The position numbers and the translations under genes were made by a program. Positions 39,675-50,338 of a stretch of 58,095 nt of DNA are shown here, piece after piece (the stretch's first letter is position 1; each line of letters starts with the position of its first letter). Origin of the DNA: Globisporangium splendens (lineage: Eukaryota > Oomycota > Peronosporomycetes > Pythiales > Pythiaceae); assembly GCA_006386115.1 (NCBI GenBank), contig VFIW01000177.1, positions 1 to 58,095 on the forward strand. The letters run 5' to 3'. The notes beneath the pieces were generated by a model, which worked only from the letters and a program-made list of their open reading frames with translations, was not told where the DNA came from and made no database searches.

Positions 39675-39678
39675 AACC
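39659..39678 (-). promoter_or_regulatory. Copia primer-binding site, tRNA-Met anticodon arm type
   Basis: Directly inside the 5' LTR the minus strand reads GGTTATGAGCCCAACGCAAG. Its + strand complement GGGCTCATAACC matches the anticodon arm (CAT anticodon) of eukaryotic Met tRNA, not a tRNA 3' end. Drosophila copia uses the 5' half of a Met tRNA cut in the anticodon loop. The gag ATG lies inside this site. Confidence 0.6.
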
Positions 39679-39956
39679 TGTTGAGGATACAGCCTGACGG
39701 ATGTAGATGGAAGAAGAACAACAGTGATGGCACGTGGCAAAACGAGAAGTGCCGTAGGCTTCTCTGTGTGCGCGTGTGTATTTTATAGTGTTGAGAATAA
39801 TTGGTTGTGGACCCTATGTAAATATTAGTGTGGTATACACTATGTTGGGCATGTCTCCTTTTGACAGGGTAGAGAACCTGTATTACCCAATGGCACTAAA
39901 TGGATTCGTAGAGGAAGTGGGTGACAAATGATGGGCTGATTCGTATTTGTCCAACA
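39679..39956 (-). repeat. Copia 5' LTR
   Basis: 278 bp, identical by eye to the left LTR. It should hold the minus-strand promoter for the element's RNA. Followed by CATGG (39957-39961). Confidence 0.95.
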
Positions 39957-42837
39957 CATGGAGTTCTCGGGTATACAACAGCAGCGTAGACGGGCTGGAT
40001 GTGGAGTGGCTCCCTCGTCAGTGCGTACCTGATCGAGAGAGTGGCTGGGTGGGTACACACTATGTGGCCATGCCACTTCGCGGACTCTGGCGTGCCACTT
40101 CGCCCCCCATCAAATTTCCCCGGCGACATCCAAAGTGTATGATAGTTCTGGGCGAAAATTGCTGGGCTGGATAGTTGCATCGCGACTACGTACTCAGTTA
40201 CCCATGACAGGTTGCGTATGCCCGCGTGTTTGCAGCAGCAAGATGCTCTTGTGGGGTGTTGGACCATTGCGAGTGCATCTGGTCAAGCTGTTTCATCTGG
40301 GGTTTTGTCGCCCGGCAGGCTTGGTGCGCGCAATTGCGTCCGGTGGGCTCCAGGACAAGCCATCGACTGAAAATGCTTCCTTCGTTCGCACTTGACATCG
40401 GATGCGTTCGCGTGCATGGCTGGAGTCAGCAAACTTTCGCAGCAACCGTTACAGAAACACTGACTGGCGTCAACGTTGTTAACCAGATGCTCCCCTCTCG
40501 AGCAGCTGGCGCTTCGCGCCGCAGCAGTGGGATACTCTGTAAACTGTGAGTGATCGAACATCACTGGTGTGTGCTGCTGTTGGATTCTGTTTGTTTCGTG
40601 TGCTTGCCTCTCGACCTGTCGCGATGACAGACGAAGCGGCCGCAACACGCGAAAGGGGTGGCGGTCTTTCTCGTTCGCGTGCTGCTTTCCAGCACTGGAC
40701 AGATGCCACGTTGCCATCATCTCGACTTTCTACAAAAGAAGGATGCCATTTACTGTTTTGCCGTTCGCGGACGTTACGATCACTGTGCTGTTTGTCTATG
40801 TGCGCATATAAGATCCAGTGCATCCATCCACACACGAGCAAGCCATGTGCACGTTTGTGTACCACGGAGTCTGAGCTTCACATCCCCATCAAATGTACAT
40901 GGGACGAACCGAACGCAAGCACAGGAGTCAGCAAAGAAACGAGATCGCACGCCGAAAAATGCATCATTTTGGAGACCTTGTGGATGGCACGAGACGAAAA
41001 GAAGTCGGCGGTCTGACGTATGTGCCCATGGATACAAGATGGTGTAATTGTTTTCGCTTCCGCGAGGGAACGAGGTATGCAGCAAGCACACAAGGTAGGA
41101 GGAGGTGGTCCGTTTAAGCTTTCTTTCCATTTTGGAAGATCGCCTCGACGCATCTTGCGCTGGATGGCTTTCATCCGAGCCAAAGAAAGGTGCTTTTGTT
41201 CATCCAGCACTACCAAGTTCGAAACCGAATGTGCACTGCTGGAATCTCTTTCGCACATGCGTGTTCCTGACTTATCGTTGTCTCGATGTGTACATTTTGC
41301 TAGCAAGCGTGGACCCTTGAAGCTGACGCAGCGCAGAACGCGCCAAAAAGCGTATGCACGAAAACGACGGCTCTAATGGTTGAAGTCTAATCCGTTTCCA
41401 TGTGGCAATGTGTAATCCACAATGCAGCAAGCAGCAGTTTGTCACCTGGATCGTCAAAGCGAAACGGATTATTCGTTTCGGACACTGACGAACACTCACT
41501 CCGCCTATTCCTTCTTCTTTCGTCAAAATGTGGTTTGCAGACAGATCCATGTCCAGCAGCATGACATCGAAGAAAATTGTCTGTCTTGGTGAGCCATGCT
41601 CTCACCGATCAATTTGACCCACTCCCTCAAAAAGAGAAGAAACTGCGACCAGCATCGTGAATATGGAGAGACTGTCTCTCTGCGACTGAGAAGAGAGAAA
41701 GTTCCATCTCTCGCAAGATGAATCCTCCTCGGCAAATCTTAGTCTTTCAGCGGACCTCCGCCCCGGTTTCTCTGTACCCACTTCATGACGTCAGGCAGCG
41801 CTTTGCACATGCACTTGCACAATCCTTCGTTTTTCTAGACGGCAGCCGTGGATCCGGTTCTCATGGACGCACTGCAAGAATAAGCTCATCCTCATCGAAT
41901 GGTGCGCACTCGATCTTTTTGGCGTGTGTATTCACGGTGTTGCATGCGAAGAAGCTTCCATTAGTATTAGTATTAGGTGATCCATTGAACTTAGCCAGCT
42001 TCCAATGTATATGTACTGCTGGCACGGACAGCATCCCAGTTTGTGTGATCTTGCATTCCAGAACATACTTTCCTCACCTCCGACTGTTGCAGACTAACTG
42101 AATCCGCTTGTATGCGGACGCCTCGAGAATTTCCGTGGTATCCTTGTCATCTCGCCATGTAGATAGACACTCCTGGGGCAGACAAGCTCCAGCAACGAGC
42201 AGTCCAGCTGCTAGCTGCGGACACCACAGCTAGCATTCCGTCGCCAAGTTCCACAGCGGATACCCAGGTGGCGGTGCTCCAGCAGGTAAGATGTCTTACT
42301 GCTCTGAAAATTGTAGATAGAAAGCATTCATCTCACCATGTGGCCAATGAAATACAGCAGTGAGAAGTAATTTGCATCAATCCTGTAGCGAAAAGTAGAC
42401 TTGCACATTACACCCGATATGCAGTTTGGCAGCTACCAAAGCTGGCACAGATCGTGGTACCATACTATTCGAAGAAATGTTCCTGCTGGCAGCCGAGCAG
42501 CAACACTATTGCTCAATGTTCTCGACTCTACCGATGGCTGGCTGCATTTTCTAGCAAAAAAGATACTTTCGACACTTTCACATCCAGCTGTAACAACTTT
42601 TCCCGTGGCTGATACTTCTTCAAGCATACTTTTGCACTCTTGAGATCGAGGACATAGTTCGGGAAATCGCAGCTAACGTTAGACTCAACAGGCAGGTTCC
42701 ATTCGGTAGTCGAGAAGCAAAGATTCGAAAGTCAAGTGGTTAATGCTCCATGCCCTGCAAGGTAGAGAAGCTAGTTTTTTTCGAGCTGCATGTGTCACAA
42801 GAAGTGTGCTGCTTCATGATGTAGCGACGCGCAGTAA
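39957..42837. other. Intergenic region right of the copia element
   Basis: About 2.9 kb with no gene I can establish. Many short frames occur on both strands between 40.2 and 42.1 kb without family resemblance. The only exon-like stretch is 42170-42645, listed separately. Confidence 0.4.
42170..42645 (+). other. Exon-like segments, possible partial or decayed gene
   Basis: An open stretch from about 42171 ends at CTCCAGCAG followed by GTAAGA (42287), a good donor. Acceptors at TATGCAG (42422) or TTGGCAG (42430) reopen frames that run to 42642 or less. The first exon reads as a plausible Gln/Ala-rich helix (DKLQQRAVQLLAADTTAS). I could not find an upstream start exon or name a family. Confidence 0.25.
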
Positions 42838-44031
42838 CTACATTGACATTAGCTTCGCGTGCAAGGTTTGAAGGTCCTTTGAGGATGCAAAAATTACACC
42901 TGCTGTCTCAGTCAAAAATCGCTTCCTCATGCTCTCTGCTCGATAATGGGGTGAGAATCTTCCAACGAGGACATTTATGCTATTATCAGTTTCTGACTCA
43001 CCAAAAGTTTCTCTTGTCTCGGACTTTATCCGCTTCCTTTCGCGTGTATCGTTGTCCAGCACAGCTTGAATCGTGTCAATTCGCTTTATCGAACCGCGCA
43101 ACGTTCTTAGCTGGTCCAACGTGCGTCCAAACGGGGATAGTGATTGCTGTGGAATTTGATGAAGACTCTTCAGTTGCTCGTTAATGTCGACGAGCTGATC
43201 CGATTTCTTTTTTAGCGCATTGTGCTCCATCTGAAGCGCTTGTTTCTTTTCTGAAACCTAAAACATAAAACATAAAGCTCGACGTTAGCGCATGTCGGAA
43301 TTGATATAAATGCTTTGAACAGAATTGTGCGCACGTTACCATCGCCAATTGATACCGCAAATCCCCCAGCTCGTGCTCTAATTCTATTTCCTTCTGCTGG
43401 TCGATGGAAACTGACGAGGTAACGCGCATCTCAAGGGCGCCGCTGTTGTCCTTGGCGTGAGAAGTTGCCGGCGCGTCTCTTGAAGCAGCATACCAGGCTG
43501 CGACAGCGTCAGCCACGTCTGCGGGCACTGCGACGATGTTGCGCCGCACGTACAGGTCGAACTTGTCAAAATTCTTCACAAACTTGCTATAGACTGCATC
43601 CATATACTGGCTCGACCCCTGCACGAATATGCACTCTTGTCAGCGTTCAATCAGCACAGAGGAAGGACGTGGTTGGACGTACGTTAGCGACTGCATTTAG
43701 CTGGCGCGCTTGCTTCTTCTTGTCACCACACGATGGAAGACGCTACGTTGGCGCACGCAAATACGCACGCTCGGTTTTGTGTATCTAGAAGCTGATAAAG
43801 TAGTATGATTGGTGTGTGCGGTTGGAGTACCTGGTGCAGCGCATTTTCCACTTCGCCGCGCACCTCACTCATGGCGTCCAAGCTGAGCGCATTCACTGCC
43901 AAGTGCACAAAGAAATTCCAGCACGGCGAGGTCTCGTTAGTACGCGCGCGTGCGTGCGTAGCTGGGTGCGCAGGGCTCCAGTTTCACGTACGCTCATCGA
44001 GGAAGCGCGTCATCAGTGCGTTCATTGCCAT
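42838..44031 (-). CDS. MIS12: MIS12 kinetochore protein (4 exons)
   Basis: Exons in coding order: 44031-43992, 43895-43831, 43618-43340, 43257-42838; joined in frame they give 267 residues. Donors are GTACGT, GTACTC and GTAACG; acceptors GGCAG, TGCAG and TTTAG, with TACTAAC and GCTAAC branch-like motifs. The N-terminus has the helical pair typical of Mis12 and then the diagnostic stretch VKNFDKFDLYVRRNIVAVP. Two coiled-coil regions follow (QQKEIELEHELGDLRYQLAMV, KKKSDQLVDINEQLKSL). MIS12 is a core subunit of the MIND/Mis12 complex linking centromeric chromatin to the Ndc80 microtubule attachment. The length is typical of the family. It is divergent with the next gene, with about 180 bases between starts. 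Confidence 0.75.
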
Positions 44032-44213
44032 GTTCGTTCGCCCTTGTGCTCGATTTGCTCTGTCTAGGAAAAGGCAACCCGCACTCACTCAACCCACATA
44101 CATACACTCCTGGCAACTATAAATTCGGAGAGTATGTACTGTCCTGCAATGGAGGCTGTGATTGGATCCGACCCTCAAACCGGTGGTGCTCAGCTGATTG
44201 ACACAACGCAAGC

Positions 44214-44785
44214 ATGGCGACTGCCGCGATGAAGCTGCTGCTGCGCCCGGCGATGGTGGTGACGTCCACGGCGGCGTCGACCAGCAAGGTGTCCGCGCAC
44301 CGCGGGTTCTCGTCCGCGCGTATGGCCATGGCGCCGTGGAACCTCTTCCCTACTGGTACGAACAACCACACTGTTATTCACTCATGCATTGTGCTTGCGC
44401 ACATGCCGCACCAGTTGTGTTGGAGTCCGAATATTGACCGAGAGCGTATTTCTTACTATCTTCTGTGCTCCTCACGCAAACGCAGCTAGACAAGTGGGTA
44501 TCGCGCCAGTGCAACCACCGCAATATTTAGCCGACTGGCGGCACAATTTGGAGTTCTCCCTCGAGAAGATGCGACTGACGGAAGAGCCGATTGGCATGCA
44601 ACTGCTCAACCGCAACGCTCGACGACCGAAGAAGGTGAGGCTGAGGTGCTTTTGTTGGAAGGATGACGTGGTGAGCATGGTCCTCAATCGTTTTCTTGGT
44701 TTGATGCTGATAGGCAAATCACGGAAAGCGACCTTGCTCGCACCACCGTCGACGATTGAAGCGTCTGAGTCGCCGTTCTAGTTAG
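44214..44785 (+). CDS. Small basic protein, probably mitochondrial (3 exons)
   Basis: Exons 44214-44355, 44486-44634 and 44714-44785 join in frame to give 120 residues. The first ~40 residues are rich in Ala, Arg, Ser and Met without acids (MATAAMKLLLRPAMVVTSTA), as in a mitochondrial targeting peptide. The middle has WRHNLEFSLEKMRLTEEPIG and the C-terminus is highly basic: RRPKKANHGKRPCSHHRRRL. The exon 3 junction is supported because this ending is only made by splicing. A basic mitochondrial protein with such a tail could be a ribosomal component, but I do not recognise the family with certainty. Confidence 0.6.
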
Positions 44786-45194
44786 TTGTCTAGTTAGTCT
44801 TTCTAGTTTAGCACGAAAAACAATGCACTCGTGTTCAAATGGACCTTTCACAGCAAGAGTTGCAGGTGCGCTGCAGTCAGCTTAACGATACCAACGAGTG
44901 GTTGCGTTTGTTGGATCAATCCGGTCGCGGTTGTTATTTCCATCAAACACGTGACCGCATTGTGCGGAAAAATGACTGCATCGAGTGCATTCATTTTGAT
45001 CGGACAAAGATAAACGCTTGCAGACTGCGACAGATGCACCAGGCTGTTGCCGAGCCATTTTAGTGGTTGTTGTCAAGGCCGAACAGAGCAGGAAGCCCGT
45101 AAATAATGTGGGCCACATTATACTGAGTCGACAAAAATGGCGCCAAACACCCATTTTTGCGCTTTCACTCTCACTCACACAAACTGCATGCAAA
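44786..45194. other. Intergenic region before TIPIN
   Basis: About 0.4 kb. One 74-codon frame from ATG 44839 to 45063 exists (MDLSQQELQVRCSQLNDTNE...) but shows no family or splice context; I leave it as unproven. Confidence 0.4.
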
Positions 45195-45942
45195 ATGGCG
45201 GCAAGAGGTTGGGAGCGCGATGACGATGCAGAGATCACGCGCCGGCGCGAAGAAGGCTTCGGCAATGGGCCAGGTGCACTAACTGGCGGTAGCGCCAGCC
45301 AAGACTTAGGTCAAAGCGTGCAAGATGGCGACGCGAATGCCGATAAAGTCGTCAAGAAGAAGCGCAACAACCTCACAGACTCGACGTTGGTGTCTGGCGA
45401 AGGTCTGGAAAAGATCTACAAGACGTTTCCTTTTCAAGTGAGCGGCGATGTCGCTGGCCAAGAGGTGCGCAATGTATATACAGTGACTTCATGCAGTTTG
45501 CATTGAGAGTTTTATTTTTACAGTCGTTTGACTTTGTGTGGACGGGTTGACGCAGGCAAAAGCGCTGGGTTCGCTGATCAAGATGTACAAGCAGTGGGCG
45601 TACGACCTGTATCCGGGACTGAATTTTGAAGATTTCGTGGACCGAACAGAGACTTTGGGCAAGGGCCACGTGGTGCGTCTGCGCGTTCAGTGCTGCTTTG
45701 GCTGTTCTGATTGTCTCTGGCTTTGACCATTTCGCTGTCCTTCTGTATGTGTGTGTGTGTGTGTGCGTGCGTGCGTATGCATGTCGGCATTGCTGTTGTA
45801 GGTGCAAAGACTGATGAATGAGCTGCGCACGAGGGAGATGAACCGCGTGCTCGGTATCAATCAGAACAATGACGACGACGACGAAGAGATGGGTGAGGGT
45901 GTCCCCCACGAGTTCGAAGAGGGCGACGAAGCGATGCTTTGA
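45195..45942 (+). CDS. TIPIN: TIPIN/Swi3/Csm3 replication-fork protection protein (3 exons)
   Basis: Exons 45195-45464, 45556-45672 and 45802-45942 join in frame to give 175 residues. The Swi3 domain spans about residues 69-150: GLEKIYKTFPF, then across the first junction KALGSLIKMYKQWAYDLYPGLNFEDFVDRTETLGKG, and across the second VQRLMNELRTREM. The C-terminus is acidic (NNDDDDEEMGEG). TIPIN pairs with Timeless (Tof1/Swi1) at stalled forks and in checkpoint signalling. Intron 2 contains a (TG)n run near 45746-45764. The start is the first ATG that keeps the frame; the frame is open upstream without another ATG nearby. Confidence 0.85.
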
Positions 45943-46476
45943 ACTGTGTGTTTCGAGAGCGACGAAAGCCCACCACACTCTGTTCTGTACTCTATGAAAA
46001 CATTATGCGAGAGCAGGCAAAGCATGCTACTGTAGTCAGCAGCGAGTCTGCGCCAGAATCATATCGGATACAAATATTACTGTCGGATTACCATTAATCA
46101 TCATCGTCCAAACTCTCGCTCTTTACGCAGGTGCCAACAGAGCGTACACGCGACAGGGCCATGCGGGTATCCTTCCTTCCCAACAGCAAACCTGCATTCT
46201 AAACCCACCCACCCGTCTTTCGTGTAGAGTATTTAACAATAGGTAAATGTCTCTGTGCATCTTATTTGGGTCTAACGGGTTTACTGTCAAACCCGCTTGC
46301 AAACCTGGCCTGTTTTTGTCGGGAAGGGATAAAAATCCGCCTCACGCTGGTTCTTTTTCTTCTGTGACCATTGCTAACGTACGAGAAGCTCAAACGTCCC
46401 TGAATCGCCGAGAGAAGAGCTGCGCGCGCGTGTCTGAGGCGAGAAGCAGGTGGAGGGGGAGAGAGAACGAGAGAAG
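45943..46476. other. Intergenic region between TIPIN and the FYVE-RING gene
   Basis: About 0.5 kb with 3' UTR of TIPIN and promoter of the next gene. No gene seen. Confidence 0.5.
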
Positions 46477-47901
46477 ATGATGATCCGTCCGCCGCAGGGG
46501 GCGGTGCAGAACATGTCGGACACCATGTATGAGGCTGCGACCGACTGCTTCATGTGCCAGAAAAAGTTCCAGGTGTTTCGCCGCAAGCATCGGTGTCGGG
46601 TACGTGTTCGTGTGTTTCCTTCTGTGGAAGACGCTTGTACGACGACAATAAGCTCCAAACTGATATGTTGTGTTGCTACATGCGTGTGTTGGCCACAGTC
46701 GTGTGGGAATGCCGTGTGTGGGAGCTGCGCACGATCCCATAAAGTGATGCCGTCAACGACCATCGTGCGCTACAATAACGAACCGGTGCGGGTATGCGAC
46801 CGTTGCGTGCACGACCAGAATCAAATGATGATGGAGCGTCGTCGCGCAGAAGATATCGAGCGTGCGCGCGCGCGTCAACTCGCGGTCGCCGAGGAAGAGC
46901 AGCGCATGCGCGCCGCTGAGGAGATGCGAAGGGACCAGGAGGTGGCCGAACAGGCTGCTCGAGACAAGTCGCGCGCCGAAATGCGACTGCGCGCGCTGGA
47001 GGAAAAACACCTCGGCCCGCGTCCAGATCCCCACAAACTACGTCGATCGAAGAGTTTGGATGACTGCAGTCGCTTGACCGTGTCGCTCTATACGAAAGAG
47101 ATTGATTTATTTATTGACGACGCAGAGAAACGCTCGTTCGAACTGTTGGCGGGCGCGGTCGATGGCGGCGAGCATGTGCCTACGGCTGAATCGGCTACGG
47201 CATCTGCGACCATCGTGCAGGAGGCCGAAGAATGCGCGATCTGTCTGGATACGATGGACGTCGGCCATGCGATCTACACGACCGCTTGTGGGCATAGCTT
47301 CCACTGGAGCTGTCTCAAAGAGATCCAGTCGTCGGACTCGTCGAATTACGATAAATGCCCGTCGTGCCGGGCGATTATGACCGAAATGCAGGTGAAGAAG
47401 CACTGTGATCATCCGCGTGTGCGCGCTGGACACCGCTTTTGCCGAGACTGTGGCAAGTCAGTCACCGAGCGCGATGTGAAACCGCGGCCGAATGAACAAC
47501 CGCCACCACCACCGCCGATGATGAATGGTCCTGATATGGCGCCGAACCAGCCAGTCTCGTATCGAGCGAGTTCCCATGGTGCTCTTGTTCGTTGCCCGCA
47601 GTGCCACATTCAGATGCGCGTGCTTCCTCATATGTACAACATGTAAGTATTTAACGGCATTGTAGCTCGATCGTTGGGCTGAGTTTTCTAATTGTGTGTT
47701 GTCGGCCATTGCAGGCGTGTTGCATGTCCATCGGGACACATGTTCCTGGTTCAAGTGGCGGGTGGAGTGCCTGGAACCGGCATGGGCTTTGGACACGGCC
47801 CTAGCATGGGGATGGGATCCCGAAGCGCTCCCCGCGGCGCCATGGGTGGCTACCCCGGCTCATCGTACTATCGTTCAGCAAACTCTTACTCTGAACTGTA
47901 G
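46477..47901 (+). CDS. FYVE, coiled-coil and RING-finger protein (3 exons)
   Basis: Exons 46477-46599, 46699-47642 and 47715-47901 give 417 residues. The frame from 46450 starts at GTG, so the ATG pair at 46477 is preferred. Residues about 20-80 are a FYVE zinc finger: CFMCQKKFQVFRRKHRCR joined by splicing to SCGNAVCGSC and VRVCDRC. An acidic-basic coiled coil follows (about 85-150). A RING-H2 follows at about 225-275: CAICLDTM, TACGHSFHWSC, CPSC. Then come Pro-rich sequence, a zinc-ribbon-like CPQCHIQMRV...CPSGH split by intron 2, and a Gly/Met/Ser-rich tail. FYVE binds PI3P on endosomes and RING is usually a ubiquitin ligase, so an endosomal E3 ligase is likely. Intron 1 (99 bases) has no stop in frame. 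Confidence 0.85.
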
Positions 47902-50338
47902 ATTATGCGCCGTGGAGTTGAATACTCTTTGTATGACTGCAAATATATAGTTGTCTCTTGCTAGACAGGTAGTTGCTCGTTGCATCTGCGGCAGTATTGG
48001 AGTGACCGCAACAGTTGACTTCCGATCGCGCGTAGTATTGCACTTCAGCTCCAAAAGCAGCATTTTGTCGGCCAGGAGGCATTCGAGCGATAGCCATGGG
48101 AGTGGAGATCTTGTTTTAGCAATGGTGCCGAACGATGTCAAGTGTTGCTTTCATGGAGACTTGGCAGTTATGTGAGTAGCAGTGCAGTAGTAGCAGCGAC
48201 GTGTTTCGCGGCAACCTTATGAGCCAAGACTAAGCTAAAATAATCTAGCCCAGCCTACTCATGTAGTATTCGCATACGTAGAATCGTCCGTGGGGGAGGG
48301 CGTTGATGAGATCGGTGATGTGGGTTTCCATTGCCATCAGTCTTGTGCAAAGGCGCGTAGGAACTCCAAGTCGTCGGTGTCGCGGAGGGTAAGCTCGAAT
48401 TGCGAAAGCTGGAGGTCGGAGTCGAGTCGGCTCAAACAAAAGAAATAAATGTAGGGGACGATTTGCAGCGAGCATGTCTCCCATGTGTTGTACAGCAGCT
48501 CCACACGGCGGCATGTCCGATTGAACATAACATGACCCTTCCTGAAAGTTGGCTTTTGCAACTGCGAGTGACCGTTTCCTCACCTATCATACGCAATGAT
48601 CGGCACGCTAATCCAACTTTTCTGAATGCGTTTCAACCTGTTGCGGTCATCTTGGAGGGCGATTGTTCTTGATGGATACGCTCCTCTTCAAAAGTTGAAG
48701 TGCAGCAGACACACAGGGCATCCATCTCCTCCGCCGACATCTCCTCGTCCATGTTGCTCCTTCAACTCCGCGACTCCCCCTTGCCATTTCTCCTCTGGGT
48801 CCATCTTGATGGATGGATAACACAGCGAGCATCTTGCTTCTGCGCTTGTGACCCAGTGTGCGCGCTGTTTACGCTTGCATGGCTCCTTCCTCGCCCCTCT
48901 CCACAAAAGTCTTTCCGGATCGGTATAATCACGGGTGAAAATATCCCACCAGGACTTTCTTTTTCATGCAGCATGGCATTTGAAACAATCCGCAGACAAC
49001 ACAGAGATAGAGGGGGAAAATGTACTCAATCGATCCGCTTTACCACCAGCTCACTGCACATGCTGCAGGGCAGACGATCACTCTTGGTGCGAACAACAAG
49101 AGCGCCGTACAATATCGTTTGAGAATCACGGTACATTTGGTCATCGACTTTTTTGTGTACCCACCCAACCTTCGCCGAGTGTTTTGCTGGTGCGCAGATT
49201 GTGCTCCACACGCGGATCCTTTGCGTTCGAATCATAACGTCACAGCTGCAGCTAGGTACATGATGGAGTTGCATCTTGTTTTTCTCTGGTGATGGTGATG
49301 AAAGGAGTGTATTAATCCGTGGATGTAAGAGTTCCTAGAAGCAGTCAGCCGACGCAAGGACGTAGATTTACCTGACCGAGTATTACATTCATGATCGAGA
49401 GCAATGTACAATCGCACTTGTTCTCGTCGTTGAGCGGAGATGCCTCTGGTGCTCTCCGCAAGGCGGTCTGAAGACTCTGCGTTCAATATCGCGATGTTCG
49501 CAAGGTAGTCGGCGGCTTTGTGGTGGATTCTTCGGACGTGCCTCCAATGTGTCCCATAGGCATCTTGTTTTTCTCTACAGCGCGTGGATATTGAGTCTTT
49601 GTGCGTCGTTACCTCCCCATGAAACCAAAGGGCTACGTCGACTCAACATGGACACATCAGCCATCTGCATCGATGTGTTGTTGGCGCTAGCTCAGCAAGC
49701 CGCCTGCTGTCGCAATCATACCGTTTCACGCCAAAGCAAGTGTGCGCAGCTCACTCAACTGAACGACCGTGACTCAACCTCACGCGCGCGCAGATCAAAG
49801 AAGACCCACCTGCATTAGTCGATCGCCCCATCTGGCGCGTATCCCTTGCCTCTCTCTCTCTCTCTTTTATGCGGGTTGACGGGTTTTCGTCGCGGAAAAC
49901 AAAACCCGTGCAGTGTAAACAATAAGAAAAAACAAGCAGCCGTTTATCCCTTTTCAGCCAACCACATCCTCTGTAATCAGAATTCAGCCAATCGTTGCGC
50001 TCCACAAGAGAATCAGCTATCCGACAAACGACGGATGAGAATCAGTGGGGAACGCTCCGAACTCGCCGTTTGTATGGTCTACAGTATCGGCGCTGTTGTG
50101 GGTCTGGCTGACTGGGTTGTGGGTGGGCGGTCTGCTTGTGCTGTCGCGCACTCCACTCCCATTTGAGCAGTTCAGCAGGGAAGCCGCGAGCAGAGCTCCT
50201 CGTCCGCCGCCGCCACCCAGGACGGATTCCCCCGCCTCCACCAAGCGTCCTCCGTGTGACCAACCGAAGCACCTGGCGGAGCCTCTCGCACCCCTTCCTC
50301 CTGCTCGTACAAACTGACGTCTCCATAACCACACGAAG
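47902..50338. other. Intergenic region between the FYVE-RING and SMS-like genes
   Basis: About 2.4 kb. It includes a possible minus-strand gene (48245-48832, listed separately), a (TC)n microsatellite at about 49851-49866, and short frames without resemblance to known proteins. Confidence 0.4.
48245..48832 (-). other. Exon-like segments, possible small minus-strand gene
   Basis: Candidate coding stretches lie on the minus strand: one with a good donor (AG|GTGAGG at about 48586) ends LKRIQKSWISVPIIAYDR. After an acceptor TTTCAG it can join a stretch reading RRVELLYNTWETCSLQIVPYIYF and ending FELTLRDTDDLEFLRAFAQD before TGA. Upstream ATGs open MDPEEKWQ and MDEEMSAEEMDALC in two frames. The pieces look protein-like, but no single model satisfies all junctions and I recognise no family. 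Confidence 0.25.

Larger units (their letters stand above)
32883..39956 (-). mobile_element. Ty1/copia LTR retrotransposon with antisense accessory gene
   Basis: 7074 bp with identical 278-bp LTRs (TGTTG...CAACA) and a 5-bp CATGG target duplication. In element orientation (minus strand): 5' LTR 39679-39956, primer site, gag-protease-integrase-RT-RNase H (39674-35073), then a 1.9-kb region holding a gene on the opposite strand (33495-34970), a purine-rich tract (33161-33168) and the 3' LTR 32883-33160. Integrase lies before RT, which defines copia. Matching LTRs and the intact target duplication indicate a recent insertion. One in-frame TGA interrupts pol. Confidence 0.95.

Noticed and set aside
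40546..41376. Several 70-156-codon frames right of the copia element
   Set aside because: Overlapping frames on both strands are equally long, none resembles a known protein, and no convincing splice chain links them.
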